Positions 1 to 5,693 of a stretch of DNA of 45,807 bases are shown one piece after another (within the stretch, counting starts at the first letter, position 1; each line of letters starts with the position of its first letter). The position numbers were made by a program, and so were the translations under genes. Source of the stretch: Verrucomicrobiia bacterium (lineage in GTDB: Bacteria; Verrucomicrobiota; Verrucomicrobiia; Verrucomicrobiales; Akkermansiaceae); assembly GCA_947462875.1 (NCBI GenBank), contig CANHQJ010000029.1, positions 1-45,807 on the forward strand. Reading direction: 5' to 3'. The notes beneath the pieces are model-generated. The model was given only the letters and a program-made list of their open reading frames with translations. It was not told the origin of the DNA and did not search any database.

Positions 1-237
1 CAGCACCGCTTCGAGATACTTCTCTGCATCCTTGGCGTAGCCAGTGCCTCGGTTGTGCCGACCACCTCCGGGCAGGAAAATTCCCCCTTCGATCTCGATG
101 AGCGTGCGGCTCGGTAAGTGGGCAAAATCTGCGCGCCAAGCACGGGAAGCATGGAACTGAACTTCCCGCTCCAGGGGAGGACCTTGCGCGACGCGCCAGA
201 GGAAGAGAAACTTTGATTCTAACTTGGATTCGGCCAT
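1..237 (-). CDS. Phage-type nuclease, N-terminal 79 codons (runs off the window)
   Basis: An ATG at 237 opens a minus-strand frame that stays open to the window edge. It begins MAESKLESKFLFLWR and continues through REVQFHASRAWRADFAHLPSRTLIEIEGG and then a Gly-rich RHNRGTGYAKDAEKY stretch. The pattern of F-R/A-DFA, followed by an E-x-E-GG strand and a G-R-H-x-R-G-x-GY motif with downstream DAEKY, is what I recognise from small PD-(D/E)xK-like endonucleases of prophages; the acidic residues would bind metal. The C-terminal half is missing because the sequence ends. The frame opens further upstream to a TTG near 258, but ATG is preferred. It is the most distal gene of the element visible here. 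The family call is from motif memory. Confidence 0.6.
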   Translation of the reverse strand, partial: MAESKLESKFLFLWRVAQGPPLEREVQFHASRAWRADFAHLPSRTLIEIEGGIFLPGGGRHNRGTGYAKDAEKYLEAVL

Positions 238-300
238 TTGCCATGCGCCCGGAGTCAACGTCGATGACCCTCGTTATGTGGGAAGTCCCAATGGCACATT

Positions 301-528
301 TCACGTAAATTGGACATGGGTGCGGACATCCCCGCCAGCTATCAAGGGTTCAATAGATTCCTTGATGGGTTCGAATCCATTTGAACCCGATTGAACCCCG
401 TCCAGCATGGCGATGATGTCGGGTGTCACGTCGATGCTGGCTTGCCCATGTTGCACAGCGATCAGCCGCGCTCCTTCGCGGAGGATGCGTGTGACCCTGT
501 GAACTGGTGTCGTGGTGTTGAGAGGCAT
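301..528 (-). CDS. Small hypothetical protein of the mobile element (75 aa)
   Basis: This open frame lies between the tRNA-like gene and the partial nuclease, with an ATG at 528. The same frame extends upstream into the tRNA-like gene, so the internal ATG is the sensible start. The product begins MPLNTTTPVHRVTRILREGARL, with a mixed helical pattern and no motif I recognise. Its last third is written over the GGTTCAA/TTGAACC repeat cluster at 346-399, which produces NGFEP and SIEP in the protein, so that part may reflect DNA repeats rather than protein selection. No convincing ribosome-binding site is visible. It may be a real small gene or chance. Confidence 0.35.
   Translation of the reverse strand: MPLNTTTPVHRVTRILREGARLIAVQHGQASIDVTPDIIAMLDGVQSGSNGFEPIKESIEPLIAGGDVRTHVQFT
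346..399. repeat. GGTTCAA/TTGAACC motif cluster A
   Basis: Four copies of a GGGTTCRA-type motif occur in 54 bases: direct copies at 346 and 367, inverted copies ending at 388 and 399. The copies at 367-376 and 379-388 form an almost perfect 10-bp inverted repeat around CC. A second inverted repeat, ATCAAGG/CCTTGAT (341-347 and 359-365), encloses the first spacer. The same motif is clustered again at 2225-2290, so it is probably a binding site or iteron of the element. Confidence 0.5.
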
Positions 529-540
529 GGTGATCGTGAG

Positions 541-611
541 TGGTTGCGGGGGCGGGATTTGAACCCGCAGGGGCGAGGGTATGAATCTCGCTTGGAACAT
601 TCCTCCCCGCG
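541..611 (-). tRNA. Divergent initiator-tRNA-like gene, anticodon CAU
   Basis: Read on the minus strand, the 71-nt segment starts CGCGGGG and ends CCCCGCA-ACCA. The acceptor stem has six G-C pairs plus a C1 x A72 mismatch, the hallmark of bacterial initiator tRNA, and CCA is encoded. The T arm is perfect (GCGGG, loop TTCAAAT, CCCGC). The anticodon loop TTCATAC carries CAU. Departures from a normal tRNA-fMet are large: only 14 nt lie between the acceptor and anticodon stems instead of 19, with no GG in a D-loop; pair 31-39 is A x C; and the three G-C pairs typical of initiator anticodon stems are absent. It starts 5 nt after the stop of the LmbU-like gene, so it is probably co-transcribed. It may be a functional tRNA mimic or a decayed tRNA. 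Confidence 0.55.
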
Positions 612-616
612 TTTGG

Positions 617-1231
617 TTAGAGCGCCTCGTAGATGTCGAGGATCAGCTTGAAGTCCTTCTTGAGTCCTTCGCGTCGATCATCGTCCCATTCATCGACGGG
701 TGCCTTCTGGGTTTCACGCGCCCACCAACGGCGGATGCGATTGAGCAACGCAAGGTAGGTGACGTAGCCACGGTCGGCAGGATCGCCTTCGACCTCTTCC
801 TCCGTGGCGATACGACCGAAATTAATGGATTTCTGCAGACGGCGATAGCTCAGATCGTTCTTCTCGGCTTGATCGAGCCAATGCTTTTGTTCCTCTGAGT
901 CTTTAAGTTTAGCCACAACTAGATGATGGCGGAACGGCAAATTGTCTGCGCGCGCAGACAATTGGACTCGTTTCGCGACCCATGCATAGTTCCTGAGCGT
1001 TTGGTATTCGAGACCAGTTACAGCGATTGCATCGTTGTATTTCTCGCCCCACTTTTCCTCGGCATAGTTGATCCAGTCACCAATCAGAAAACCAATGGAG
1101 CGTTCGGCGTCACCGAGTTTTGCTCCGATGGATTCCCACTCGTCAATGGTGAGGTCGCCGTGGAACTGGATGCCCTTTGGGGTCATCGTAAATTTAGCGT
1201 CGTTTTCTTGTAGTGCGGTAAGGGTGTCCAT
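617..1231 (-). CDS. LmbU-like transcriptional regulator of the element
   Basis: The 204-residue product contains a central block, roughly residues 30-135, that I recognise from the LmbU family: WESIGAKLGDAERSIGFLIGDWI, then GLEYQTLRNYAWVAKRV, then FRHHLVVAKL and a HWLDQAE segment. LmbU was described as a DNA-binding activator of lincomycin biosynthesis; relatives are common on plasmids and phages, where their role is poorly known. The C-terminal 60 residues are charged and include a WW pair. The start overlaps the 3' end of the upstream HTH gene by 38 nt, so the two are translated from one message. The stop lies 5 nt before the tRNA-like gene. It probably regulates replication or transfer of the element; the target is unknown. 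Confidence 0.65.
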   Translation of the reverse strand: MDTLTALQENDAKFTMTPKGIQFHGDLTIDEWESIGAKLGDAERSIGFLIGDWINYAEEKWGEKYNDAIAVTGLEYQTLRNYAWVAKRVQLSARADNLPFRHHLVVAKLKDSEEQKHWLDQAEKNDLSYRRLQKSINFGRIATEEEVEGDPADRGYVTYLALLNRIRRWWARETQKAPVDEWDDDRREGLKKDFKLILDIYEAL

Positions 1232-1772
1232 GTTTTTTCTTTTTGTGATGTTTGGTTCGTGAGTTGCGGTAAGTCTTGCGTGCCTTCTCGCTGCGCATGG
1301 CTCGGGAAGGCGGAAGGTTCAGTTGCTGAGTGATGTCAACGCAGCGCTTCGAGACGGCGGCGCGGGTCACGCCATGGCGCTTGGCGATGCTCGTCATGCT
1401 CTCGCCGTTGTAGGCGCTGAGTCCGAGAGCGACGGCCAGGCACTCGACGGTGAGCCGGGTGTTGCCTTCCGAGATCAAGTCCGCGACGAAGTGACGGAGC
1501 ACCTCGATGGCATCGTGATTGATCGTGTCGGTCTGTTCATCATCGCGATCGATCAAGGCCGCGATGTCGGGTTCATGGCTGGCCGCAGCTGAGTCAGCCA
1601 TGTCTTGCTCTGCCGCTCCATTGCCGTGTCGTTGGACGCAGGATTTGAGCACGCCTAGCTTCTCAGCCTCGCGTCGTTCCTGCGGGGTCATGGACTTCAC
1701 CCATGCCTCGTATTCGCGCTCATACTGGGCGTCGCGTTGTGATTGCTTTTTGGCGTAGTCGTCGGAGTTCAT
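1194..1772 (-). CDS. Sigma-region-4-like HTH DNA-binding protein (192 aa)
   Basis: The start is fixed by a near-perfect Shine-Dalgarno (AAAGGAGGT) ahead of the ATG at 1772; the frame is open 17 codons further but without such a signal. The N-terminal third is highly charged (SQRDAQYEREYEAWVKSMTP) and probably helical. Residues about 120-165 form a helix-turn-helix: LTVECLAVALGL followed by GESMTSIAKRHGVTRAAVSKR, the pattern of sigma-70 region 4 and phage small sigma-like proteins. The tail is very basic (a HHKKKK run), suited to nucleic-acid binding. Its first codon overlaps the stop of the upstream small gene in an ATGA arrangement, and its end overlaps the LmbU-like gene, so it belongs to a compact regulatory operon. 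Confidence 0.65.
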   Translation of the reverse strand: MNSDDYAKKQSQRDAQYEREYEAWVKSMTPQERREAEKLGVLKSCVQRHGNGAAEQDMADSAAASHEPDIAALIDRDDEQTDTINHDAIEVLRHFVADLISEGNTRLTVECLAVALGLSAYNGESMTSIAKRHGVTRAAVSKRCVDITQQLNLPPSRAMRSEKARKTYRNSRTKHHKKKKHGHPYRTTRKRR

Positions 1773-2053
1773 GGCTGACCTCCTTTCCGTCCAGCCCACA
1801 AGCCTGTCTTGTGATCGTAGCAAAGCGTTCCCCGTTTCCGAGCACAGCCAAAGACCTTCTCAGCATCATCAAGGGACATCCCGAAGGACTCGCCGATGTA
1901 GCCAAGAACCTGGCTGTTTTCTGGTCGATAGAGCTCTGGTCGATTTGGCCAATGATCGAGTGGAGGCATGAAGTCCAACTCTGGCCATAGGTGCATGTGC
2001 TTCGATGTCCGGGGAATTTTCCGGGTCTTTTTTGACCGATGTCTAGGGTTCAT
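1769..2053 (-). CDS. Small element protein, related to the next upstream gene (94 aa)
   Basis: The ATG at 2053 (MNPRHRSKKTRK) is chosen because the frame upstream is unusual in composition and runs through repeats and hairpins; a weak GGGTGA lies just upstream. The stop overlaps the start of the HTH gene (ATGA). The C-terminal half reads PENSQVLGYIG...SLDDAEKVFGCARKRGTL-YDHKTGLWAG, which aligns with the C-terminal half of the neighbouring gene at 2286-2671 (PQESGLLAYLS...TLKEAQRVFYCAN..GPIIFDKATRLWRG). The shared pattern is a helix with AxxVF, a short turn and an F/YDxxTxLW strand. The function is unknown. A basic N-terminus suggests nucleic-acid contact. Confidence 0.5.
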   Translation of the reverse strand: MNPRHRSKKTRKIPRTSKHMHLWPELDFMPPLDHWPNRPELYRPENSQVLGYIGESFGMSLDDAEKVFGCARKRGTLCYDHKTGLWAGRKGGQP

Positions 2054-2120
2054 AATCACCCGTACGATCTGCGTCAACGATGACAGAAATCGTGCTGTCG
2101 CTCTTACTAGCGTAACAGCA

Positions 2121-2167
2121 AACGCGAATACTGGTTCACCAGTTCGCGTTGTTATACTATGTATAAC
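2121..2167. promoter_or_regulatory. Adjacent hairpin and operator-like palindrome
   Basis: AACGCGAA (2121-2128) pairs with TTCGCGTT (2143-2150) and encloses CTGG-TTCA-CCAG, giving a 12-bp stem with a 2-nt bulge. It is directly followed by GTTATAC-TAT-GTATAAC (2151-2167), a perfect 7-bp inverted repeat with a 3-nt centre. Both lie 70-115 bases upstream of the ATG at 2053 on the minus strand. The second has the size of a dimeric repressor operator. The role is inferred from shape and position only. Confidence 0.45.
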
Positions 2168-2224
2168 TGTCAGGTTCCCAGTAAGGTGACTTACATAGGG
2201 AAAATACTTTTCGTTAGATTTTGA

Positions 2225-2290
2225 GGGTTCAAATGGGTTCAAACCAATTTGAATCCTAGGTTCAAACGTAGCGGAAATGACGGGTTCAAA
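2225..2290. repeat. GGTTCAAA motif cluster B
   Basis: Five copies of GGTTCAAA or a one-base variant occur in 66 bases: direct copies starting at 2225, 2235, 2259 and 2282, and an inverted copy at 2248-2256. Copies 2 and 3 (2235-2256) form a hairpin. The first two are spaced exactly 10 bp, one helical turn. The cluster overlaps the 3' end of the gene at 2286-2671 and lies upstream of the gene starting at 2053. The same motif occurs in cluster A at 346-399. Confidence 0.55.
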
Positions 2291-2671
2291 TTGCATAACG
2301 GCACCCCCTCCACAGGCGAGTTGCTTTGTCGAAAATGATGGGTCCGTTCTTCATGTTGGCGAAGCAGTAGAAGACGCGCTGAGCTTCCTTGAGCGTGCAG
2401 TCGCCATCGATCTCGGCGATACGATCCGAGAGGTAGGCGAGCAAACCCGATTCCTGCGGGATGCGTCCGTTCGGCAACGGGGGCATTTTTTCTATGGCCT
2501 TCTTATGATAGCCGGCTTCTACATAATCTGGATGCCTGTATTCTGCCACCCACGACAGCGCGGGCCTTTTTGTCCATTGTTGGACCAAACCAGCACCACG
2601 TCATTTCCAAACAATTTGAGCAGATTTTGTGAAATCAAATCCGCCGAATCGTTGACGCTGTTGCTATTCAT
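2286..2671 (-). pseudogene. Small element protein split by a -1 frameshift at an A5 run
   Basis: An ATG at 2671 sits behind a perfect AGGAGGT Shine-Dalgarno, so translation surely starts there. That frame (MNSNSVNDSADLISQN...) stops after 50 codons at 2519. The frame one base back continues to 2286 and contains the part with clear similarity to the downstream gene: PQESGLLAYLS, KEAQRVFYC and FDKATRLWRG. The two frames meet at AAAAA (2567-2571); a -1 shift there gives one 128-residue protein. This may be inactivating decay, programmed slippage or a base missing from the assembled run. A TTG at 2588 could start the second frame but has no ribosome-binding site. Confidence 0.55.
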
Positions 2672-2745
2672 GGAGGACCTCCTTTCACAGATAGTTGGGA
2701 GTCTGATCTTGTTTGCACATCACAGGCGACGGGAGGAATCAAATC

Positions 2746-3056
2746 CTATCGCCGTTTTCGTTCCCACGAACGATTTGCCGCAATGTGGAGAAGTTGCCTC
2801 AGCTTGTGATTGCTCAGCGGAACGTTGCACTGTTCCGATAACATACGCACACGTTTGCTGTTCGCTGCCGCAGAACAAGCTTTCTTCCTTGCACGCTCCC
2901 GAATCGAGAGTGGTTCCTTGCGAAGTAGAAAGCGCCAGGCAATGCGGTCACTACCGGATCGCCAAACAAAAAGGTCGAAGCGATTTTTTCCGTAATCGTG
3001 AGCAGATCGCAGCCAACATCTCGATGTGGTTTACGCTCTGGCTCTAGGAGCTCCAT
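2746..3056 (-). pseudogene. Possible element gene split by a -1 frameshift at an A6 run
   Basis: A minus-strand frame is open from 3030 to a stop at 2746 and encodes a protein-like, basic sequence (KNRFDLFVWRSGSDRIAW, then KEPLSIRERARKKA and LSNHKLRQLLHIAANR), but it has no ATG. The neighbouring frame supplies an ATG at 3056 (MELLEPERKPHRDVGCDL) and meets it at AAAAAA (2984-2989). A -1 shift there gives one 103-residue protein. The family is not recognised. The same kind and direction of shift is needed in the next gene. No good ribosome-binding site precedes 3056, so this call is weaker. Confidence 0.35.
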
Positions 3057-3136
3057 CGGCGGCGTGTGATCCACGGCAACGCGGGAGCCACCATTCTAGT
3101 AGTAATGATGAATCATGGCTTTTGTAATTCCTCAAA

Positions 3137-3325
3137 TCAGATGTTAGATTTTTGCCCCAGCGTAAACGTTAAGCTGGCAAGAGCAGCATCGAGATCAGTC
3201 TGGCAATAACGCACCGCGCGACCGATGCGGATGAAGGGAATCAATTCCTGAATACGCCATGCGTAGAATTGGCGATTACGGATTCGAATATATTCACATG
3301 CCTCAACATCGGTTAGGAGGCGCAT
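3137..3325 (-). CDS. Excisionase-like small HTH protein (62 aa)
   Basis: From the ATG at 3325 the product reads MRLLTDVEACEYIRIRNRQFYAWRIQELIPFIRIGRAVRY, the winged HTH_17/MerR-like layout of recombination directionality factors. A helix that would sit in DNA (IRNRQFYAWRI) is followed by the typical FIRIGRAVRY wing. Length and position beside the integrase support an excisionase or helix-turn-helix regulator that controls the direction of recombination. The frame also has a TTG start at 3385, but this would add 20 residues running through a palindrome, and the motif begins at the ATG. It shares its orientation with the integrase, 94 bases downstream of it. Confidence 0.65.
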   Translation of the reverse strand: MRLLTDVEACEYIRIRNRQFYAWRIQELIPFIRIGRAVRYCQTDLDAALASLTFTLGQKSNI

Positions 3326-3365
3326 GTCACGGCGGTTTGATTGGAATTGCGTGTTAACGCACCAG

Positions 3366-3385
3366 TTGTCATGTCGACATGACAA
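3366..3385. promoter_or_regulatory. Perfect 20-bp palindrome between integrase and excisionase
   Basis: TTGTCATGTC is followed at once by its reverse complement, so the 20 bases are self-complementary without a spacer. It lies in the 94-bp gap between the end of the integrase and the excisionase ATG. This is a likely dimer-binding site for regulation of excisionase or a recombination accessory site. No protein can be assigned to it from sequence. Confidence 0.5.
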
Positions 3386-3418
3386 GCGGAGTGAAACCCC
3401 AAGTATTCAGGCGAATTT

Positions 3419-4852
3419 TCATTTGCTGTGAATTTTAGGTCTTATCATAAACTGCCCCTTACAACGGATCGCCAACCGCCAGTCCGCAGGTGGCCAGACC
3501 TCGGGCGGCATGATCGCAAACCATTCTTTTGCCTCGTCCTCTGTCACTACTTGCCGGTAGTGGCGAAAGATCATTTTCGGGGAGTTGCCCGCCTCAAGAG
3601 CGGTTCGCGGCACGTCCCCTGTCTCTGCCACACGATAGCTGATGAACGAGTGTCTGAGGGCATTCTGACGCCATCCCCCGGGAATCTGAGCTTTGATCGC
3701 AGTATCATTCAAAGCCCCTGAGTAGTCGGAAATTTTCACAATCGGTCCAGTCGCCTCTCGCCACGGGGCGAGCCATGCTTTGAGGTTCTCGGTCAATGGG
3801 GCTAGACGGCGAGCGGCAGTCTTGGCTTTTCTACCGGCAATTTCAATGTGTCCTCGATCCCATTTGATGTCCTCCCAATCAAGACGATGGATTTCCGCCG
3901 ACCGGATACCTGCGAATGCTCCAATGGCAATCAGCGGCAGAATCCGATGATTTGCGGCCAGAAGAATTTTCTGCATTTCGTCCGGAGTGAAGATCGAGAT
4001 TTCAGATTCGTCCTCCTTAAACTTTTCGCTCTGTTCTGCTGCGGTCTTTCGATCTGGATGGATGTATCCGTGTTTCTTAGCAAAGCTGAACATGGTCACG
4101 ATATTGCGCCGGATGCCATTCTTACTCACGGGGCTCAGGTGCTTGAGTCCACTGAGATAGCCATTGATGTCGGCAACAGTGACTTCTGAAATTCTCCCCG
4201 TGACCTTGGCGCCGAACTTATCCAGATGCCCACGGGCGCAGTAGACGTAGGAATCGCTCACGCCCTTGCGTTCGAGAGAGGTCACGAACTCATTCGCAAC
4301 TTCGGCCGTGCTACGGTTGGGGAATCTGTCAGGGCCGTTGGTGGCGTAAAACCGCACGGCATCGGAAAGGGCAATCTCGGGGGCTGTTTTCCGAACCGCC
4401 GCCCATTCTTCCACCGCCGCCACGAGAGCAACTCCGAATGGTCTGACCAGTTCCTCGCAATGTTGCAGAATCTCGATGTCGCGGTGGGTCGCTTCTCGAC
4501 CCGTAGCTTGCTTGTTGGAAAGGCGCACGCTGATCTGCTGCGCAATCAGTTGTGCTTCCGCAAAATCCGAGAAGCAGCGGGTTCGTCTTCGCCCGCCCTC
4601 ATACCAGCAGATGTTGTTTTGCTTGTAGCCGTTCTTTCGCGTGAACGGGTAGATTTTCACACTGGCAGCGCCCTTGCCAATGATCACAGTTCCTTTCGGT
4701 TGCCGACGACTCTTGGTTTCCATATCCAAGGTCGCGGATGTCAATGGTTTGCATGAGTTGGCGTTGGAAATTCCATCCACCAACTCTTTTAAATTTCCTA
4801 AAATCGTTAATAGTGAATGACTTTCTATGGATGAACCTGATAGATCCGCCAT
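3419..4852 (-). CDS. Tyrosine recombinase (integrase)
   Basis: The 477-residue product has an N-terminal arm-binding part (about 50-110), a core-binding SAM-like domain (about 170-265) and a catalytic domain (about 285-450). Catalytic positions are visible: R317 in AGIRSAEIHRLDW, a beta-hairpin lysine near 342-344, R400 in NALRHSF and the nucleophile Y432 in FRHY. Asparagines occupy the two usual histidine positions: N397 before LR400, and N423 in AGNSPKMI. From memory this is normal for a subgroup found in Verrucomicrobiota. An AGGAAG lies upstream of the ATG at 4852; METKSRR at residue 44 is an alternative start. It should catalyse integration at the tRNA-derived site at 5337-5355. Confidence 0.88.
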   Translation of the reverse strand: MADLSGSSIESHSLLTILGNLKELVDGISNANSCKPLTSATLDMETKSRRQPKGTVIIGKGAASVKIYPFTRKNGYKQNNICWYEGGRRRTRCFSDFAEAQLIAQQISVRLSNKQATGREATHRDIEILQHCEELVRPFGVALVAAVEEWAAVRKTAPEIALSDAVRFYATNGPDRFPNRSTAEVANEFVTSLERKGVSDSYVYCARGHLDKFGAKVTGRISEVTVADINGYLSGLKHLSPVSKNGIRRNIVTMFSFAKKHGYIHPDRKTAAEQSEKFKEDESEISIFTPDEMQKILLAANHRILPLIAIGAFAGIRSAEIHRLDWEDIKWDRGHIEIAGRKAKTAARRLAPLTENLKAWLAPWREATGPIVKISDYSGALNDTAIKAQIPGGWRQNALRHSFISYRVAETGDVPRTALEAGNSPKMIFRHYRQVVTEDEAKEWFAIMPPEVWPPADWRLAIRCKGQFMIRPKIHSK

Positions 4853-4971
4853 TCTTCGCTTCCTGCGGCAGCTACGAATGGCATGCCATTGGTTGCTGGA
4901 GAAGGATGCGAAGAATGCCCTTCGTAGCTCGCAGAGCGAAGTAGGGCTGGTTCTTAGTTAAACAAAGAACC
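4850..4971. repeat. Interleaved palindromic repeat (REP-like) beside the GIY-YIG gene
   Basis: CATTCTTCGC (4850-4859) pairs with 4908-4917, and GCTACGAA (4871-4878) pairs with 4921-4928. The arms alternate (a, b, a', b'), so they cannot all form one simple hairpin. Between them lies a perfect 14-bp palindrome, AATGGCATGCCATT (4877-4890). Downstream, GGTTCTT (4949-4955) pairs with AAGAACC (4965-4971). The CTCGCAGAGCGAAG stretch resembles dispersed repeats that I associate with small GIY-YIG genes in many genomes. Confidence 0.5.
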
Positions 4972-4980
4972 CTCTCGCTC

Positions 4981-5236
4981 ATGCACTACGCATACATTCT
5001 TCGTTCTTTGTCCGATGCTGACAAAGAACTACTACGGTAGCACTTCGGATCGAAAGGCCCGATTTTCGGTTCACAATGCAGGAGGCAATGTTTCCACGAA
5101 ACCATTTCGATCATGGGAACTTGCGTGGTATGGTGGATTCGCTAACAAGCAAACGGCTATCGAATTTGAAAAATATCTCAAAACGGCATCCGGCAAAGCA
5201 TTCGCCAAAAAGCGACTGATTCCCTCGCCTTTCTAA
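4981..5236 (+). pseudogene. GIY-YIG nuclease-like small protein, frameshifted
   Basis: The first frame (ATG at 4981) gives MHYAYILRSLSDADKE, the expected start of the small UvrC-like GIY-YIG family, and then stops at 5038. The next frame supplies NYYGSTSDRKARFSVHNAG, TKPFRSWELAWYGGF and the conserved C-terminus FEKYLKTASGKAFAKKR. Joining them at about 5028 needs one base removed (or two added) and restores an ~84-residue protein of the normal family length. An ATG at 5015 would start the second frame but loses the first GIY-YIG strand. Repeats lie immediately upstream. Members are thought to be DNA nucleases, perhaps mobile; this copy looks inactive. Confidence 0.7.
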
Positions 5237-5336
5237 TTATTCCATCCCTGCCCATAGGGCTATGGGTTTGAACGCGTCCTTCGCTTTTAGCGAAATTTGA
5301 AAAAATCGCGTAGCGCAAACTGGCATGGCCAGCGGC

Positions 5337-5355
5337 AATCCCTCTCGTTCCGCCA
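5337..5355 (+). other. tRNA-Ser 3'-end fragment, probable attachment-site copy
   Basis: The 19 bases AATCCCTCTCGTTCCGCCA have the form of a tRNA 3' end: the last part of the T-loop, the T-stem strand CCCTC, a seven-base acceptor strand, discriminator G (typical of tRNA-Ser) and CCA. Upstream bases do not form the rest of a tRNA. A tRNA 3' fragment beside an integrase module is the usual mark of an att site. This orientation predicts a complete tRNA-Ser on the plus strand beyond the left end of the window. Confidence 0.5.
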
Positions 5356-5693
5356 TTCCGTTGATCAGCGCAGATTTAGTATTTCTTTGTGGAGTCATTG
5401 AGTTTTTTTTGACTTAGGTTGTTTTCAGTCTCGCAAGATTGCCCTTGCATGGTCGAAGCACCTATTTCTGTCGCGGATTCGGAGTTTAATTCTGGGTATG
5501 GCAAATGGCCTTCAAGAACATTTGCTCAGAATCTGTTGGGTTGCCAGCTAATTTTCAGATCGGATTGGTTGCCGATTGAAAGTATATTCGTCTTGGCCGA
5601 AACCGGAAAGAGAAGGGCCGCTTAGTTGATCGGGCGAGTCGATACTGTGTTTCATTCGCTTGATTTTGTTGCTAACGAGCAGCTCCCATGACC
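5356..5693. other. Intergenic, no gene recognised
   Basis: This stretch lies between the probable element boundary and the end of the giant protease gene. The only open frame (5419-5625, plus) has no recognisable motif, a Cys-rich start and no ribosome-binding site, and I do not consider it a gene. A T8 run occurs at about 5402-5410 with no clear hairpin before it. Confidence 0.5.

Larger units (their letters stand above)
1..5355. mobile_element. Integrated mobile element, one end (integrase module)
   Basis: Nearly every gene here lies on the minus strand and is short, overlapping and of phage or integrative-element type: tyrosine recombinase, excisionase-like HTH, two related small proteins, sigma-like HTH, LmbU-like regulator, tRNA-like gene and phage-type nuclease. 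Some genes have strong Shine-Dalgarno sites (AGGAGGT), unlike the host genes to the right. The right boundary is inferred from a tRNA-Ser 3'-end fragment at 5337-5355, about 0.5 kb beyond the integrase start. The left end is outside the window, so length, completeness and cargo cannot be judged. Several frameshifts suggest decay. Confidence 0.7.

Noticed and set aside
2286-2588. TTG at 2588 as the real start of the second frame
   Set aside because: It has no ribosome-binding site, whereas a perfect one precedes the ATG at 2671; a frameshift explains both better.
2277-3047. Long plus-strand frame of 256 codons across the element
   Set aside because: It is antisense to genes with a perfect ribosome-binding site and visible similarity to each other, has Cys-rich composition and no motif.
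5419-5625. Small plus-strand frame beyond the element boundary
   Set aside because: There is no ribosome-binding site, similarity or coding-like composition.
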